From the NCBI RefSeq assembly GCF_007829525.1, contig NZ_VLJP01000023.1, forward strand, positions 1-51,722: a stretch of DNA of 51,722 bases, written 5' to 3'. A program made the translations under genes and the position numbers. Numbering within the stretch: the first letter of the stretch is position 1; every line of letters starts with the position of its first letter. This document shows, in pieces, positions 9,151 to 18,387 of this stretch. The notes beneath the pieces were generated by a model, which did no database searches, was not told where the DNA came from, and was given only the letters and a program-made list of their open reading frames with translations. This stretch comes from Mesorhizobium sp. J18. GTDB lineage: Bacteria; Pseudomonadota; Alphaproteobacteria; Rhizobiales; Rhizobiaceae.

Positions 9151-10644
9151 ATGAAAGGTGGTCAGCCTTCTGCAAATGACGTCGATTTCGTCCTGGGACG
9201 GCTGTTCGTTGGCCTATGGGGAAATTGGTTGACCATCCTGCTTTTCACGCTGGCTATGACAATCGTGATGTTTACCTGGGTCTTGCTTTCCACGCCGCTT
9301 TACCGGGCCGAAACTCGCATCCTGATTCAAACGCGTGAATTGGTCTCTGCGCGGCCGGACAATGCTGGCAGTGACCCAATTCACGACGATTCTGGCCTCA
9401 ACAGTCAGGTCGAGGTCGTTGCATCGAGCGACATCCTGGCCAAGGTGGCAGGCGTCTTGGATCTTGCGAGCCATGAGGAGTTCCTGGGCAGGCTTTCTCC
9501 ACTTGGGCAGTTGATGGTGATGACCGGCCTCAGGAGCAATCCTGCTGACATTGCACCGGGCCAGCGTGTGCTGGAGGCCTTTCGCGAGAAGCTCGATATC
9601 TATCGCGTCAAGGGTTCCCGGGTGATCGCAATTCTGTTCTCGTCCGAGGATCCCGAACTTGCCGCCAAGGTTCCGAACGCCATTGCGGAAGCCTATATTG
9701 CCGTCCAGCAGGAAGCCAGGCTGCAATCGAACCAGGATGCCGCAGCCTGGTCGCGCCGCGAGCACAATTATCTGCCTGGGGATGTACGGGTCCTCTCTCA
9801 TGCCCTTGTGCCGGCCTACCCCTATTTTCCGAAGATGCTGCCGATGACGGCTGCTGGCTTTGCTGCCGCGCTGTTTCTGTCGGTCATCTTCATTCTGCTG
9901 CGTGAGCTGTTCAGCGGAAGGGCTATGCGCCCGGCTCCCCTCGCCATCGAGCCAATCCGACAGGTGGCAATGCCAGTGCCGCAAGCTGTGGACTTCCGCG
10001 AAGACGGTCAACAGACACTGCATCCTCGATCAGAAACGCGTGCATATGGTGAAATGGACATCGCCAAGGCAGCGGAGTTGCTCATCGTGGGCGGCATGTC
10101 ACGGGCCATCTTCGTCTCGCCCGAAGGTGACGAGGCCGCAGCTGCGGCTATTTTGGTCGCTCGTGCAGTGGCTGATGCCGGCCTGCGCGTGCTCCTCCTG
10201 GACCTCACGACATCGAGCGCAGCTTCCAGGCCGATGCTGGAAAGCCCGTCTTATACGGGCATCACCAATCTACTGGCCTCCGAGGCGCAGTTTGCCGATG
10301 TCATCCATGGCGATCTCTATTCGGATTGCCATGTCATTCCAGCCGGTACGGCTGACCCGCAACGCGCCATGCGCGCGGTTGATCGCCTGCCGATCATCAT
10401 GGATTCCCTGGCCGCTGCCTATGACGTGGTTCTGGTGGAATGCGGTCCTGCCGATCCGGCCGAAATAGAGCGGTTAGTAACCGCTGAGACCGTCGTCATG
10501 GTTGCCATGCTTGATCTGGAGGAAAGTTCGGCTCCGCGGGCGCTGCGCAATCTGAGAGCCTTTGGCTACAGAGAGGCCGTTCTGGTGACGCCTACCGGCT
10601 ATCAGCCGCCGGTGCCGGGGGAGTGCAGGAGCAGCGCCGCCTAG
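9151..10644 (+). CDS. ExoP/GumC-like polysaccharide co-polymerase with degenerate kinase domain and missing coiled coil
   Basis: The 497-residue protein has the architecture of Wzz/BY-kinase fusions controlling exopolysaccharide chain length. A first membrane helix is at about 28-48, a Wzz domain at 50-190, a second helix preceded by VPAYPYFPKMLP at about 232-250, then a cytoplasmic kinase-like domain. Two things are abnormal. Full-length relatives have a long coiled coil between the Wzz domain and the second helix; here the text jumps from NQDAAAW (about residue 200) straight to YLPGDVRVLSHALVP. And the Walker A position reads SPEGDEAAAAA at 323-333, without the GK[ST] needed for ATP. The C-terminal tail has no tyrosine cluster. 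It may be a regulatory pseudo-kinase or a decaying paralogue. The ATG follows AGGAG by 9 bases. Confidence 0.8.
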   Translation: MKGGQPSANDVDFVLGRLFVGLWGNWLTILLFTLAMTIVMFTWVLLSTPLYRAETRILIQTRELVSARPDNAGSDPIHDDSGLNSQVEVVASSDILAKVAGVLDLASHEEFLGRLSPLGQLMVMTGLRSNPADIAPGQRVLEAFREKLDIYRVKGSRVIAILFSSEDPELAAKVPNAIAEAYIAVQQEARLQSNQDAAAWSRREHNYLPGDVRVLSHALVPAYPYFPKMLPMTAAGFAAALFLSVIFILLRELFSGRAMRPAPLAIEPIRQVAMPVPQAVDFREDGQQTLHPRSETRAYGEMDIAKAAELLIVGGMSRAIFVSPEGDEAAAAAILVARAVADAGLRVLLLDLTTSSAASRPMLESPSYTGITNLLASEAQFADVIHGDLYSDCHVIPAGTADPQRAMRAVDRLPIIMDSLAAAYDVVLVECGPADPAEIERLVTAETVVMVAMLDLEESSAPRALRNLRAFGYREAVLVTPTGYQPPVPGECRSSAA

Positions 10645-10677
10645 TTTGCTGCTTCAATCTCTGAATGTCGATTGGCC

Positions 10678-10893
10678 CTAATCCTGGGCTTGCGGCTTTC
10701 CCGCCATCCATTTGATGATGAGCATGGCCGGCAACACCCACAAAAGCCCGGTGACAAGAAAATAGACCAGATGCACCAGCGCGCCCGCATCCGCGAGGCG
10801 CGCGGCCGCGACCGTGGTGGCGACGAGCGCATAGATAATGACGAGCGCCACGAGCGCGATCATGCCGATGAATTTGCGCAGCCTTACGGGCAT
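10678..10893 (-). CDS. DUF2842 small membrane protein
   Basis: A 71-residue protein with two hydrophobic segments (about 8-30 and 39-60) ending IIKWMAGKPQAQD. It matches the DUF2842 group of small alphaproteobacterial membrane proteins, whose function is not known. The ATG at 10893 follows AAGGA at 7 bases; a start six codons further out lacks this site. The gene converges on the ExoP-like gene with a 33-bp gap and diverges from ctaA. Confidence 0.75.
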   Translation of the reverse strand: MPVRLRKFIGMIALVALVIIYALVATTVAAARLADAGALVHLVYFLVTGLLWVLPAMLIIKWMAGKPQAQD

Positions 10894-11046
10894 GGATAAG
10901 TCCTTTCGCATCCCTCATAGAAGCTGGGGGCAACGAGCGCAACGCTGGGCGTCACCAGCTTGGCGCGACGGCATGTCGCGTAAGGCCTGGACTTGAAAGC
11001 AGCGACGGTCTGGTTCACCTATCTGCGACCTGTTACCGGACGAGAC

Positions 11047-12141
11047 ATGACAATAACCGCGGACGTCAATTCTCCCTATGCCGCGCGGGACAAGGAGCTC
11101 CGTGATCGCGCGCTGGTGCGCGGCTGGCTCTACATCGTCCTGCTGGTATTGTTCGCGCTTGTCATGGTCGGCGGCGCGACCCGAATGACCGGATCCGGTC
11201 TCTCGATAACGGAGTGGAAACCGATCCACGGTGTCATCCCGCCGCTCAATGAGGCCGAGTGGCAGGAGGAGTTCCTGAAATATCAGCAGATTCCCCAATA
11301 TGAGAAGATCAACAAGGGAATGTCGCTGGAGGAGTTCAAGACCATCTTCTGGTGGGAGTGGGCGCACCGCTTCCTTGCAAGAGGTGTCGGCTTCCTCGTC
11401 GCCGTCCCTTTGCTGCTGTTCTGGCTGACCGGCCGCCTGGAGCGTGGTCTCAAGCCGCGATTGGTCTGCCTGCTTGCGCTCGGCGGCCTGCAGGGAGCTG
11501 TCGGCTGGTGGATGGTTGCCTCAGGGCTGACCGAACGCGTCTCGGTCAGCCAGTACCGATTGGCAATCCATCTGACATTCGCCTGCATCATCATCATGGC
11601 AGTCGCCTATATCGCGCGCGGGCTGGCGATCTATTCGCAACAAGCTGCCGGCCGTGCCGAACAACGCTTCGCTGGCATCATGGTATTGCTGGTGCTCATC
11701 CAGATCTATCTTGGCGCACTTGTTGCAGGCCTTCATGCCGGCCTCAGCTACAATACCTGGCCGCTGATGGACGGCGCCGTCATTCCTGGTGACCTGTTCG
11801 TGATCGAGCCAGCCTGGCGCAATCTGTTCGAAAACCCCAAGACGGTCCAGTTCGTCCACCGGATGTTCGCTTATGGCGTGCTACTCATCGCACTATGGCA
11901 TGCCGTCGCGATGATGCGCGCTCTGCCAGGAACGACCCATTCGCGCCGCGCCTGGGTGCTTGTCGCTCTCGTCCTGTGTCAGGCGGCGATCGGCGTAGGC
12001 ACACTCCTTGCTCAGGCCCATATCCATTGGGCGCTGCTGCACCAGGCCTTCGCGATCGTGGTGCTGATCTTCGCCACCGCCCATTGGCGCGCCACCAAGA
12101 GTGCCTATCCACTGCCGACGCAAATCGCAGTCAGAAGCTGA
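11047..12141 (+). CDS. ctaA: heme A synthase, COX15/CtaA type 2
   Basis: A 364-residue inner-membrane enzyme that oxidises the C8 methyl group of heme O to a formyl group, giving the heme A of aa3-type cytochrome oxidase. Eight hydrophobic segments are visible. The family motif [18 protein letters not shown] follows the first helix, and conserved heme-ligand histidines sit in EWAHRF, AIHLTF, FVHRMF and LLHQAF. The long insertion after the first helix (WQEEFLKYQ) is typical of the alphaproteobacterial/mitochondrial type. The ATG at 11047 is chosen because the upstream extension to 10993 is not family-like. Confidence 0.93.
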   Translation: MTITADVNSPYAARDKELRDRALVRGWLYIVLLVLFALVMVGGATRMTGSGLSITEWKPIHGVIPPLNEAEWQEEFLKYQQIPQYEKINKGMSLEEFKTIFWWEWAHRFLARGVGFLVAVPLLLFWLTGRLERGLKPRLVCLLALGGLQGAVGWWMVASGLTERVSVSQYRLAIHLTFACIIIMAVAYIARGLAIYSQQAAGRAEQRFAGIMVLLVLIQIYLGALVAGLHAGLSYNTWPLMDGAVIPGDLFVIEPAWRNLFENPKTVQFVHRMFAYGVLLIALWHAVAMMRALPGTTHSRRAWVLVALVLCQAAIGVGTLLAQAHIHWALLHQAFAIVVLIFATAHWRATKSAYPLPTQIAVRS

Positions 12142-12153
12142 TTGCCTGATCAT

Positions 12154-13086
12154 TCAATGCTTCAGCATCAGGTCCATGTTCTGGACTGCCGCTCCCGAAG
12201 CGCCCTTGCCGAGATTGTCGAGCGAGGCGACGAGATTGACCTGCCCCTTGCCCTCGGTTCCGAAGACGAAGAGCTTCATCCGGTCCGTACCGGCGAGTTC
12301 GGTCGGGTCGAGGCGCGCAAGTCTTGCGCTTTCAGCCAGCGGCACCACCTCGACCACGTCCTGCCCGGCATAGTGATCGGCAAGGGCCTGATGGACGGTC
12401 GCAAGTGACGGTGCGCCTTCCAACTCGTCCAGATGCAGCGGCACCTGCACCAGCATGCCTTGCGGAAAGCGACCGACGCTGGGGCTGAAGATCGGCCGAC
12501 GCGAAAGCATTCCATGCTCTTTCATCTCGGCCACATGCTTGTGCTGCAAGGGCAGGCCGTAGAGGAAATGGGGTGCCGCGATGTGTTCGGGATGGCTTGA
12601 GTCCTCCATCTGCGCAATCATCTGCTTGCCACCGCCGGTATAGCCCGAGACGGCATTGATGCTCACCGGATGGTCGGGAGAAAGCAGACCGGCTTTCACA
12701 AGCGGCCGGATAAGCGCTATGGCGCCGGTGGGATAGCAGCCGGGATTTGCGACAAGCCGCGCTTCTGCAATCCGCTCCCGCTGGCCTTTATCCATCTCGG
12801 CAAATCCATAGGTCCAGCCCGGGGCTACCCGATGCGCCGTCGAGGTGTCGATGATGCGCGTGGAATTTGCCCCTTCAAGGATGGCCACGGCCTCGCGCGC
12901 CGCTTCATCCGGCAGGCACAGGATGGCGATATCCGCCTCATTGAGGAAATCCGCGCGCATATCCTTGTTGCGCCGCTCGGCCTCGGGGATCGAGAGGATT
13001 TCCAGGTCCGGCCGGTTGCCGAGCCGGGTGCGGATCTGCAGCCCGGTGGTGCCGTGTTCGCCGTCTATGAAGATTTTCGGTTTCAT
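12154..13086 (-). CDS. argC: N-acetyl-gamma-glutamyl-phosphate reductase, type 2
   Basis: A 310-residue cytoplasmic enzyme of arginine synthesis that reduces N-acetylglutamyl phosphate to the semialdehyde with NADPH. The N-terminal nucleotide loop is IDGEHGTTG (7-15). The nucleophile is Cys117 in [10 protein letters not shown], and the conserved HKHVAEM stretch supplies the catalytic histidine region. The length near 310 and the IDGEHGTTG start identify the short type 2 form rather than the longer type 1. It lies 94 bp downstream of speB on the same strand; both are arginine-related, so co-transcription is plausible. Confidence 0.96.
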   Translation of the reverse strand: MKPKIFIDGEHGTTGLQIRTRLGNRPDLEILSIPEAERRNKDMRADFLNEADIAILCLPDEAAREAVAILEGANSTRIIDTSTAHRVAPGWTYGFAEMDKGQRERIAEARLVANPGCYPTGAIALIRPLVKAGLLSPDHPVSINAVSGYTGGGKQMIAQMEDSSHPEHIAAPHFLYGLPLQHKHVAEMKEHGMLSRRPIFSPSVGRFPQGMLVQVPLHLDELEGAPSLATVHQALADHYAGQDVVEVVPLAESARLARLDPTELAGTDRMKLFVFGTEGKGQVNLVASLDNLGKGASGAAVQNMDLMLKH

Positions 13087-13180
13087 GGGTCTGTGCGTAA
13101 AAGGAGGTTCGGGACTTCAGATTGCTACGATAGGCGGCGGAATCATGGCTGGCAGCCGTCGCGTGTCACCGCACAAGGGT

Positions 13181-14131
13181 TCATCGGCGGCCGTTTCGCT
13201 CCGCAAGCAGCCCGAGATAGTACATGGCAATAGTGGCTCCGGCGATGGCGGTGATGTCCGCATGGTCATAGGGAGGGGCTACCTCAACCACATCGGCACC
13301 AACGATATCAAGCCCGCCAAGCTGCCTCAGTGCTGAAAGTATCTTGGCCGACGACGGTCCACCGGCAACCGGCGTGCCTGTCCCCGGCGCGAAGGCCGGA
13401 TCGAGACAGTCGATGTCGAAGGTCACATAGACCTTTCGTCCGGCCACCCGTTCCGCAATCGCATAAGCGATGTCGGTGGCCTTCATCTCTTCGATATCGT
13501 GGCCGTAGAGAATGCGGATGCCGCAATCCTCCGGCGCGTGGGTGCGGATGCCGATCTGGATCGAGCGGTTGGGATCCACAATGCCGTCATGTACCGCCCG
13601 GCCGACAAAGGAGCCATGGTCGATACGCTTTCCGTCATCGGGCCAAGTGTCCTGATGGGCATCGAACTGAACCAGAGCGAGCGGACCATGTCTGGCGGCA
13701 TGAGCTCTCAGTAGCGGCAAGGTAACGGAGTGGTCACCGCCGAGACTGACGAGGAATGTGCCGGATTCGATGATCTTCGCTGCTTCCTGCTCGATCCTGG
13801 CCGGCGTCTCCTGATGGTTCCCGTAGTCGAGGAGACAGTCGCCATAGTCGATGACCGATAGCGCATTGAAGAGATCGCGGTCGAAGGGATATTGCGGATC
13901 ATTGTCGAAGATCGCCGAGGCACGCCGTATTGCCTGCGGCCCGAAGCGGGCGCCGGGTCGGTTGGAGACGGCGGCGTCAAAGGGAATGCCCCAGACCACC
14001 GCATCTGCGCCGTGCGCATCTTTTGAAAACTGCCGGCGCATGAAGGACAGCGCCCCGGCATAGGTAGGATCGCTGGCTGCTCCGATCCTGTCGGGGGTAG
14101 TGAAGGCGTGGTCTATGGATGTGGAGGGCAT
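13181..14131 (-). CDS. speB: agmatinase / ureohydrolase
   Basis: A 316-residue binuclear manganese enzyme of the arginase fold, expected to hydrolyse agmatine to putrescine and urea. Metal-binding motifs are complete: GGDHS (His134), DAHQD (Asp157, His159, Asp161) and DIDCLDP (Asp239, Asp241). The ATG at 14131 has AGGAG six bases upstream; an upstream in-frame extension to 14206 is not family-like. Substrate preference among ureohydrolases (agmatine, guanidinobutyrate, proclavaminate) cannot be read with certainty, so agmatinase is the default family call. Confidence 0.88.
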   Translation of the reverse strand: MPSTSIDHAFTTPDRIGAASDPTYAGALSFMRRQFSKDAHGADAVVWGIPFDAAVSNRPGARFGPQAIRRASAIFDNDPQYPFDRDLFNALSVIDYGDCLLDYGNHQETPARIEQEAAKIIESGTFLVSLGGDHSVTLPLLRAHAARHGPLALVQFDAHQDTWPDDGKRIDHGSFVGRAVHDGIVDPNRSIQIGIRTHAPEDCGIRILYGHDIEEMKATDIAYAIAERVAGRKVYVTFDIDCLDPAFAPGTGTPVAGGPSSAKILSALRQLGGLDIVGADVVEVAPPYDHADITAIAGATIAMYYLGLLAERNGRR

Positions 14132-14289
14132 TCGCGTCTCCTCGGCATTTGGCGCGGGCTCCCTTATTCGACATTCTCCTGACGATTGCCACTCCGTTTT
14201 TTGCATCCGCGAGAAGGCAGTCGCTTCATCTACCTGTCATGCACCTTGCCTATTCACCGGACGGCAATATCGGAAAGGGAGCGATTCGC

Positions 14290-15306
14290 ATGCGCATGAT
14301 TGGCGCGCTCGCGGCACTCTTTTTTGTCAGCGTGGCCAGTCCGACCATGGCTGAAACCACGCGCATTGCCGAGATTATCGAGCGGCTGGAAAATGCCAAT
14401 CAGTGGCGCGACCATATCATGGTGATCGCCCATCGCGGTGGCGGACTTACCCAGAACCGCGCGCGTTTTCCGGAAAATTCGATTGCTGCCGTCGAGAACG
14501 CCATCGAACTTGGTGCCGAAATGGTAGAGATCGACGTCCAGAAGACAAAGGATGGCATCTATGTCGTGCTCCACGACACATGGCTCAACCGAACGACTAC
14601 CTGCCGTGGCAAGTTGATCGAAAGGACGCTTTCGGATCTGGCCTCATGCCGGCTTGTCGTCGAAGGAACGGGACAGGTCACGCAAGAAACCGTGCCGACG
14701 CTCGCTGGCATGCTGGAACACACGAAAGGCAGGATTCTGGTCAATATCGACAACAAGCTCGGTATGGAGGACCTTGTAGGCATCGCGGCGGTGGCCCGTG
14801 AATCGGGTGTCGAAAGCGAAGTGGTGATCAAGCAGAATCTCTGGAACGCCGAGAAAGTGGCGGAGATGCGACGCGTCATGGCCAGGATCGGCGATGGCAT
14901 TCGCTTCATGCCGATCATGGCCGATGACGCCGTGAAGGACGTGGCCTTTCTGGAGCATGCAACACGGCCCTTCGGGCCTGATGCCGTCGAAATGATCACC
15001 TGGCACCGCAAGGGTACCGGCATGACTGACGATGGCGGGCTCCTGTTCGGCGCCCGTGCACGAGCCGTGGCCGCGCGTGGCGACTGGCACCTGTGGGTCA
15101 ACACGATCGCTATCGAGGGACAGCCGATGGGGCCGATGTCCGGCGGCCGGGGAGACCAGATGGCCGTCAGTGCCGGTATGCCGGAAGAGATCTATGGCTT
15201 CTGGGCCGAGGAGGGCGCCACGATGATCCAGACTGACGAACCGGCGCTGGCCATCGAATGGCTGGAGCAGAACGGCTATCGCGTGCCCTACGGCCTGACG
15301 AACTGA
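14290..15306 (+). CDS. exported glycerophosphodiester phosphodiesterase
   Basis: The 338-residue protein has a signal peptide (about residues 1-21, ending SPTMA) and then a GDPD TIM barrel. The catalytic set is visible: HRG at 48-50, Glu80-x-Asp82 in MVEIDVQ, and His95 in VLHDTWLNRTT. It should cleave glycerophosphodiesters in the periplasm into glycerol 3-phosphate and an alcohol, feeding phosphate or lipid-headgroup scavenging. The ATG at 14290 sits 8 bases after AGGGAG. The gene diverges from speB with about 158 bp between the starts, and ends at a terminator shared with rplM-rpsI. Confidence 0.88.
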   Translation: MRMIGALAALFFVSVASPTMAETTRIAEIIERLENANQWRDHIMVIAHRGGGLTQNRARFPENSIAAVENAIELGAEMVEIDVQKTKDGIYVVLHDTWLNRTTTCRGKLIERTLSDLASCRLVVEGTGQVTQETVPTLAGMLEHTKGRILVNIDNKLGMEDLVGIAAVARESGVESEVVIKQNLWNAEKVAEMRRVMARIGDGIRFMPIMADDAVKDVAFLEHATRPFGPDAVEMITWHRKGTGMTDDGGLLFGARARAVAARGDWHLWVNTIAIEGQPMGPMSGGRGDQMAVSAGMPEEIYGFWAEEGATMIQTDEPALAIEWLEQNGYRVPYGLTN

Positions 15307-15328
15307 TAGGGATGCGAACCACTCATGC

Positions 15329-15355
15329 AAAAAGCGGGCCTGAGGCCCGCTTTTT
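15329..15355. terminator. bidirectional intrinsic terminator
   Basis: A perfect stem with 12-base arms (15329-15340 and 15344-15355) and a 3-base loop is built of AAAAAGCGGGCC and its complement. Read in either direction, a GC stem is followed by five T. It lies between the convergent phosphodiesterase and rpsI genes and should end both transcripts. Confidence 0.9.
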
Positions 15356-15372
15356 CGTCTGTCTCCAAACGC

Positions 15373-15852
15373 TTAGCGCTTGGAGAACTGGAAGCTGCGG
15401 CGGGCTTTCGCCTTGCCGTATTTCTTACGCTCGACAGTACGGCTGTCGCGGGTCAGGAAGCCGCCTTTCTTGAGCACCGAGCGAAGCTCCGGCTCGTAAT
15501 AGGTCAGCGCCTTGGAAATACCATGACGCACCGCGCCGGCCTGGCCCGAAAGGCCGCCGCCCGTGACAGTGGCGACGATATCGTACTGGCCGTTACGGTT
15601 CGCCGCAACGATCGGCTGCTGCAGGATCATCTGCAGGACAGGACGAGCGAAATAGGCGGTGAATTCCTTGTCATTCACCACTATCTTGCCGGTGCCGGGC
15701 TTGACCCAGACGCGAGCGATGGCGTCCTTGCGCTTGCCGGTGGCGTAGGCGCGGCCGAACTTGTCGAGCTTCTGTACATGGACCGGGGCCTCGGGTTGCA
15801 CAGTCTGCTGCGCCACCGTGCCGAGATCCTGGAGGGAATTGAGTTCAGCCAT
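15373..15852 (-). CDS. rpsI: 30S ribosomal protein S9 (uS9)
   Basis: A 159-residue ribosomal protein with the alphaproteobacterial N-terminal extension before the conserved [17 protein letters not shown]. It ends in the typical basic tail [11 protein letters not shown], which reaches the P-site tRNA in the 30S subunit. The start codon overlaps the end of rplM by 8 bp, the usual rplM-rpsI pair. Confidence 0.98.
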   Translation of the reverse strand: MAELNSLQDLGTVAQQTVQPEAPVHVQKLDKFGRAYATGKRKDAIARVWVKPGTGKIVVNDKEFTAYFARPVLQMILQQPIVAANRNGQYDIVATVTGGGLSGQAGAVRHGISKALTYYEPELRSVLKKGGFLTRDSRTVERKKYGKAKARRSFQFSKR

Positions 15853-16318
15853 ACTTCTGGACCCTTACGTTCTTCTTGTTCATCGCAGCCACATCGAGCT
15901 TTTCGGGCTGCTGGGCCGCATGGGGATGGTCGGCGCCGGCATAGACGCGCAGATTCTTCATCTGCCGGCGTCCGAGCGGCCCGCGCGGGATCATGCGCTC
16001 GACAGCCTTTTCGACGACCCGTTCCGGAAAACGGCCTTCCAGGATCTCGCGCGCCGTGCGCTCCTTGATGCCGCCGGGATGGCCGGTATGCCAGTAATAC
16101 TTCTTGTCCTGGTACTTCTTGCCGGTGAGGACGACCTTGTCGGCATTGATTACGATGACGTTGTCACCATCATCGACATGCGGGGTGTAAGTCGGCTTGT
16201 GCTTGCCGCGCAGGCGGTTGGCGACGATTGAGGCGAGACGACCGACAACGAGACCCTCGGCATCGATCAGCACCCATTTCTTCACCACGTCCGCAGGCTT
16301 CTGCGAAAAGGTTTTCAT
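15845..16318 (-). CDS. rplM: 50S ribosomal protein L13 (uL13)
   Basis: A 157-residue protein of the large subunit. Typical features are [17 protein letters not shown] near the N terminus, [13 protein letters not shown] in the middle and the [18 protein letters not shown] stretch towards the C terminus. It is the first gene of the rplM-rpsI operon. Its leader contains a terminator-like hairpin at 16396-16427, described separately. Confidence 0.98.
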   Translation of the reverse strand: MKTFSQKPADVVKKWVLIDAEGLVVGRLASIVANRLRGKHKPTYTPHVDDGDNVIVINADKVVLTGKKYQDKKYYWHTGHPGGIKERTAREILEGRFPERVVEKAVERMIPRGPLGRRQMKNLRVYAGADHPHAAQQPEKLDVAAMNKKNVRVQKYG

Positions 16319-16395
16319 GGTTCTGCTTCCGGTTCTAACCTTCTTGCGAAGGCGCTTCTTGTTGCTTGAACTGATGGCCAGCCAAAACCGGCCCT

Positions 16396-16427
16396 CAAAA
16401 ACAAACGGCCGCCTTGTGGCGGGCCGC
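16396..16427 (-). terminator. terminator-like hairpin in the rplM leader
   Basis: On the minus strand, arms at 16427-16418 and 16413-16405 pair with one bulged C around an ACAA loop and are followed by TTTGTTTTT. This has the form of an intrinsic terminator. It lies 78 bp before rplM and 134 bp after the stop of the upstream thioesterase gene. It may end the thioesterase transcript, or act as an attenuator in the ribosomal-protein leader. Confidence 0.5.
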
Positions 16428-16440
16428 TGTTATGCGAGCG

Positions 16441-16469
16441 CTTCTACTTCAGAGAGAATCGAACGTCAA
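16441..16469 (-). promoter_or_regulatory. rplM: candidate rplM-rpsI promoter
   Basis: Reading leftward, TTGACG (16469-16464) and TAGAAG (16446-16441) are 17 bases apart, a good match to the vegetative promoter pattern. Transcription from it would start near 16434, only a few bases before the terminator-like hairpin, which is odd. An AT-rich block at 16495-16560 could hold another promoter. Confidence 0.4.
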
Positions 16470-16560
16470 TGCGTAAAATGCACCAAGAGAGATACGTTCA
16501 GAGAATAAAATGATATAAAAACAATATGTTAGTTACCATGGTATTATTTTACCATTAATT

Positions 16561-17016
16561 TCAACGGCTCGGCGGGATGGAATATGTGCCCGTCGCATGA
16601 GCGATCGTGAGACGGTCTGGCCCCGCGACCATTTCGGTGTCGAAGACCATCAGGCTTTTGCCGAGCTTCAAAATACGGCAATGGCCCTCTACCCGTCCGG
16701 CCTCGGCCTTGCGCATGAAATTGATGTTGAGATTGGTCGTCACGGCCAGGCCCACTGGTCCGATATGCGAAAGCGCGCAAACATAGCCGCCGATATCCGC
16801 CAGCGCGAACAGGGCAGGGCCGGAGATCGTATTGCCAGGCCGCAGATGCCTTTCAGAGGCGTCAAGACGCACGGTGCAGCCGCCGGGGTGGATTTCGACG
16901 GCCATGTAGTCGGAGCTTCCCTGGTTCAACTGGGGGAATTCCTTGGTGAGGAATGCGTTGATTTCCTCCACCGTCATCACTGGTATCAAAGCGTTACGGT
17001 TCGCCCTCATGTCCAT
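16561..17016 (-). CDS. PaaI-family hotdog thioesterase
   Basis: A 151-residue cytoplasmic hotdog-fold protein that should hydrolyse acyl-CoA thioesters. Characteristic elements are RPGNTISGPALFALADIGGYV, the helix region bearing the family's acidic catalytic position, and the strand TTNLNINFMRKAEAG. The ATG at 17016 has a strong GGAGG five bases before it. The gene diverges from a crotonase gene, which also fits acyl-CoA metabolism. The actual acyl group is unknown. Confidence 0.85.
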   Translation of the reverse strand: MDMRANRNALIPVMTVEEINAFLTKEFPQLNQGSSDYMAVEIHPGGCTVRLDASERHLRPGNTISGPALFALADIGGYVCALSHIGPVGLAVTTNLNINFMRKAEAGRVEGHCRILKLGKSLMVFDTEMVAGPDRLTIAHATGTYSIPPSR

Positions 17017-17138
17017 CGGTTCCTCCCTGCTTCCGTTTGCGTAAGCGCAAATACACAATCGTTGTTTGGGCGCTGTTCTTCAAGCGGATGCGTGCTAGTT
17101 CTGTCCCAAGACAACATTACACGCAGTAGGAGGAACAG

Positions 17139-17960
17139 ATGGCGGAAGTTCTGGCCGCTTGCGAAACGGAGAACCCGGGGCTTGTCCTTTCCCGGCGAGA
17201 GGAGGGCATCCTGTGGTTGACCTTGGCCAATCCTCCGGCCAATGCCCTTTCGATTGCGCTGATGGACGCCTTGCAAAGCGAACTGGACCGCGCAGGTGAC
17301 GACAAGGCGGTTCGCGTCATTGTCATCCGACATGAGGGCAAAGTCTTTTCGGCCGGTCACGACCTCAAGGAGATGACGGCGCACCGGAAGGATCCGGACC
17401 GGGGCCGTGCCTTCTTCGAGAAGACCATGGGAAACTGTGCCCGGCTGATGCAGACAGTAGTGCGCCACCCGAAGCCCGTGATCGCGGAAATCGGCGGCGT
17501 GGCGACGGCGGCTGGCTGTCAGCTCGTGGCATCCTGCGATCTGGCAATCGCGGCCGAGGATGCGCGCTTCGCCACCCCAGGCGTCAATATCGGGCTGTTC
17601 TGTTCCACGCCGATGGTAGCGCTGTCACGCAATGTCTCGCGCAAGCATGCCATGGAGATGCTGCTGACCGGCGAGATGATCGATGCGCAGACTGCGCGTG
17701 ACTTTGGTCTGGTCAATCGTGTCGTGCCGCGCGAATACCTCAATCAGAGCGTGACGAAATACGCGCAAACCATCGCTTCGAAATCGCCTTTGACGCTCAA
17801 GATCGGCAAGGAAGCCTTTTACAAGCAGGCGGAACTCGGTCTGACCGAGGCTTACGAATATACCGCCCGCGTAATGGTGGAGAATATGATGGCGCGCGAC
17901 GCGGAAGAGGGAATCGGTGCGTTCGTGGAGAAAAGAGAGCCGCATTGGACCGGCAAATAG
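17139..17960 (+). CDS. crotonase/enoyl-CoA hydratase superfamily protein lacking both catalytic glutamates
   Basis: The 273-residue protein has the crotonase fold. The first oxyanion-hole segment is FSAGHDLKEM (70-79) and the second is GGVATAAGCQLVASCDLAIA (119-138). In classical hydratases the catalytic glutamates lie in GGxCE and in FGxPE. Here the corresponding positions are Gln128 and Gly148 (FATPGVNIG). This pattern resembles the ECHDC3-like group, so true hydratase activity is doubtful despite the usual annotation. It heads a tight operon with a VOC-family gene (1-bp gap) and a CoA-binding protein gene (4-bp overlap). Confidence 0.85.
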   Translation: MAEVLAACETENPGLVLSRREEGILWLTLANPPANALSIALMDALQSELDRAGDDKAVRVIVIRHEGKVFSAGHDLKEMTAHRKDPDRGRAFFEKTMGNCARLMQTVVRHPKPVIAEIGGVATAAGCQLVASCDLAIAAEDARFATPGVNIGLFCSTPMVALSRNVSRKHAMEMLLTGEMIDAQTARDFGLVNRVVPREYLNQSVTKYAQTIASKSPLTLKIGKEAFYKQAELGLTEAYEYTARVMVENMMARDAEEGIGAFVEKREPHWTGK

Positions 17961-17961
17961 C

Positions 17962-18387
17962 ATGGAACCGCGCGTCTCGATCATAACCCTTGGCGTGGAT
18001 GATCTCGACCGTGCTGTCCGCTTCTATGAAGCGATGGGCCTGGAGCGGAACGAGAAGATCACCGAAGGCGTCGCCTTCTTCCAGATGGGCGGGCTGATTC
18101 TGGCCCTATGGCCGCGTGAGGAATTGGCCAGGGATGCGGGCATCGAAGTGCCCGGAGCCGGCTTTCCCGGCGTCGCGCTCGCCTACAATACGCGTACGGA
18201 GGATGAGGTCGGTCTTGTGCTGGCGAGGGCGGAGAAGGCTGGCGGTCGCATATTGAAGCCGGCCAGGATGGCCTTCTTCGGCGGTATGCAGGGCTATTTC
18301 ACCGATACGGAAGGAAATGTCTGGGAAGTGGCGCACAATCCGGACTTTCCCATTGACGCGGAAGGCCGTATATCGCTGCCCGAATGA
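17962..18387 (+). CDS. VOC family (glyoxalase/bleomycin-resistance fold) protein
   Basis: A 141-residue protein made of two beta-alpha-beta-beta-beta modules. It begins with SIITLGVDDLDRAVRFYEAMG and ends with GYFTDTEGNVWEVAHNP, the usual first and last elements of the vicinal-oxygen-chelate fold. Such proteins are metal enzymes or ligand-binding proteins; the substrate cannot be told. The ATG at 17962 directly follows the crotonase stop, so translation is probably coupled. Its stop overlaps the next start by 4 bp. Confidence 0.85.
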   Translation: MEPRVSIITLGVDDLDRAVRFYEAMGLERNEKITEGVAFFQMGGLILALWPREELARDAGIEVPGAGFPGVALAYNTRTEDEVGLVLARAEKAGGRILKPARMAFFGGMQGYFTDTEGNVWEVAHNPDFPIDAEGRISLPE

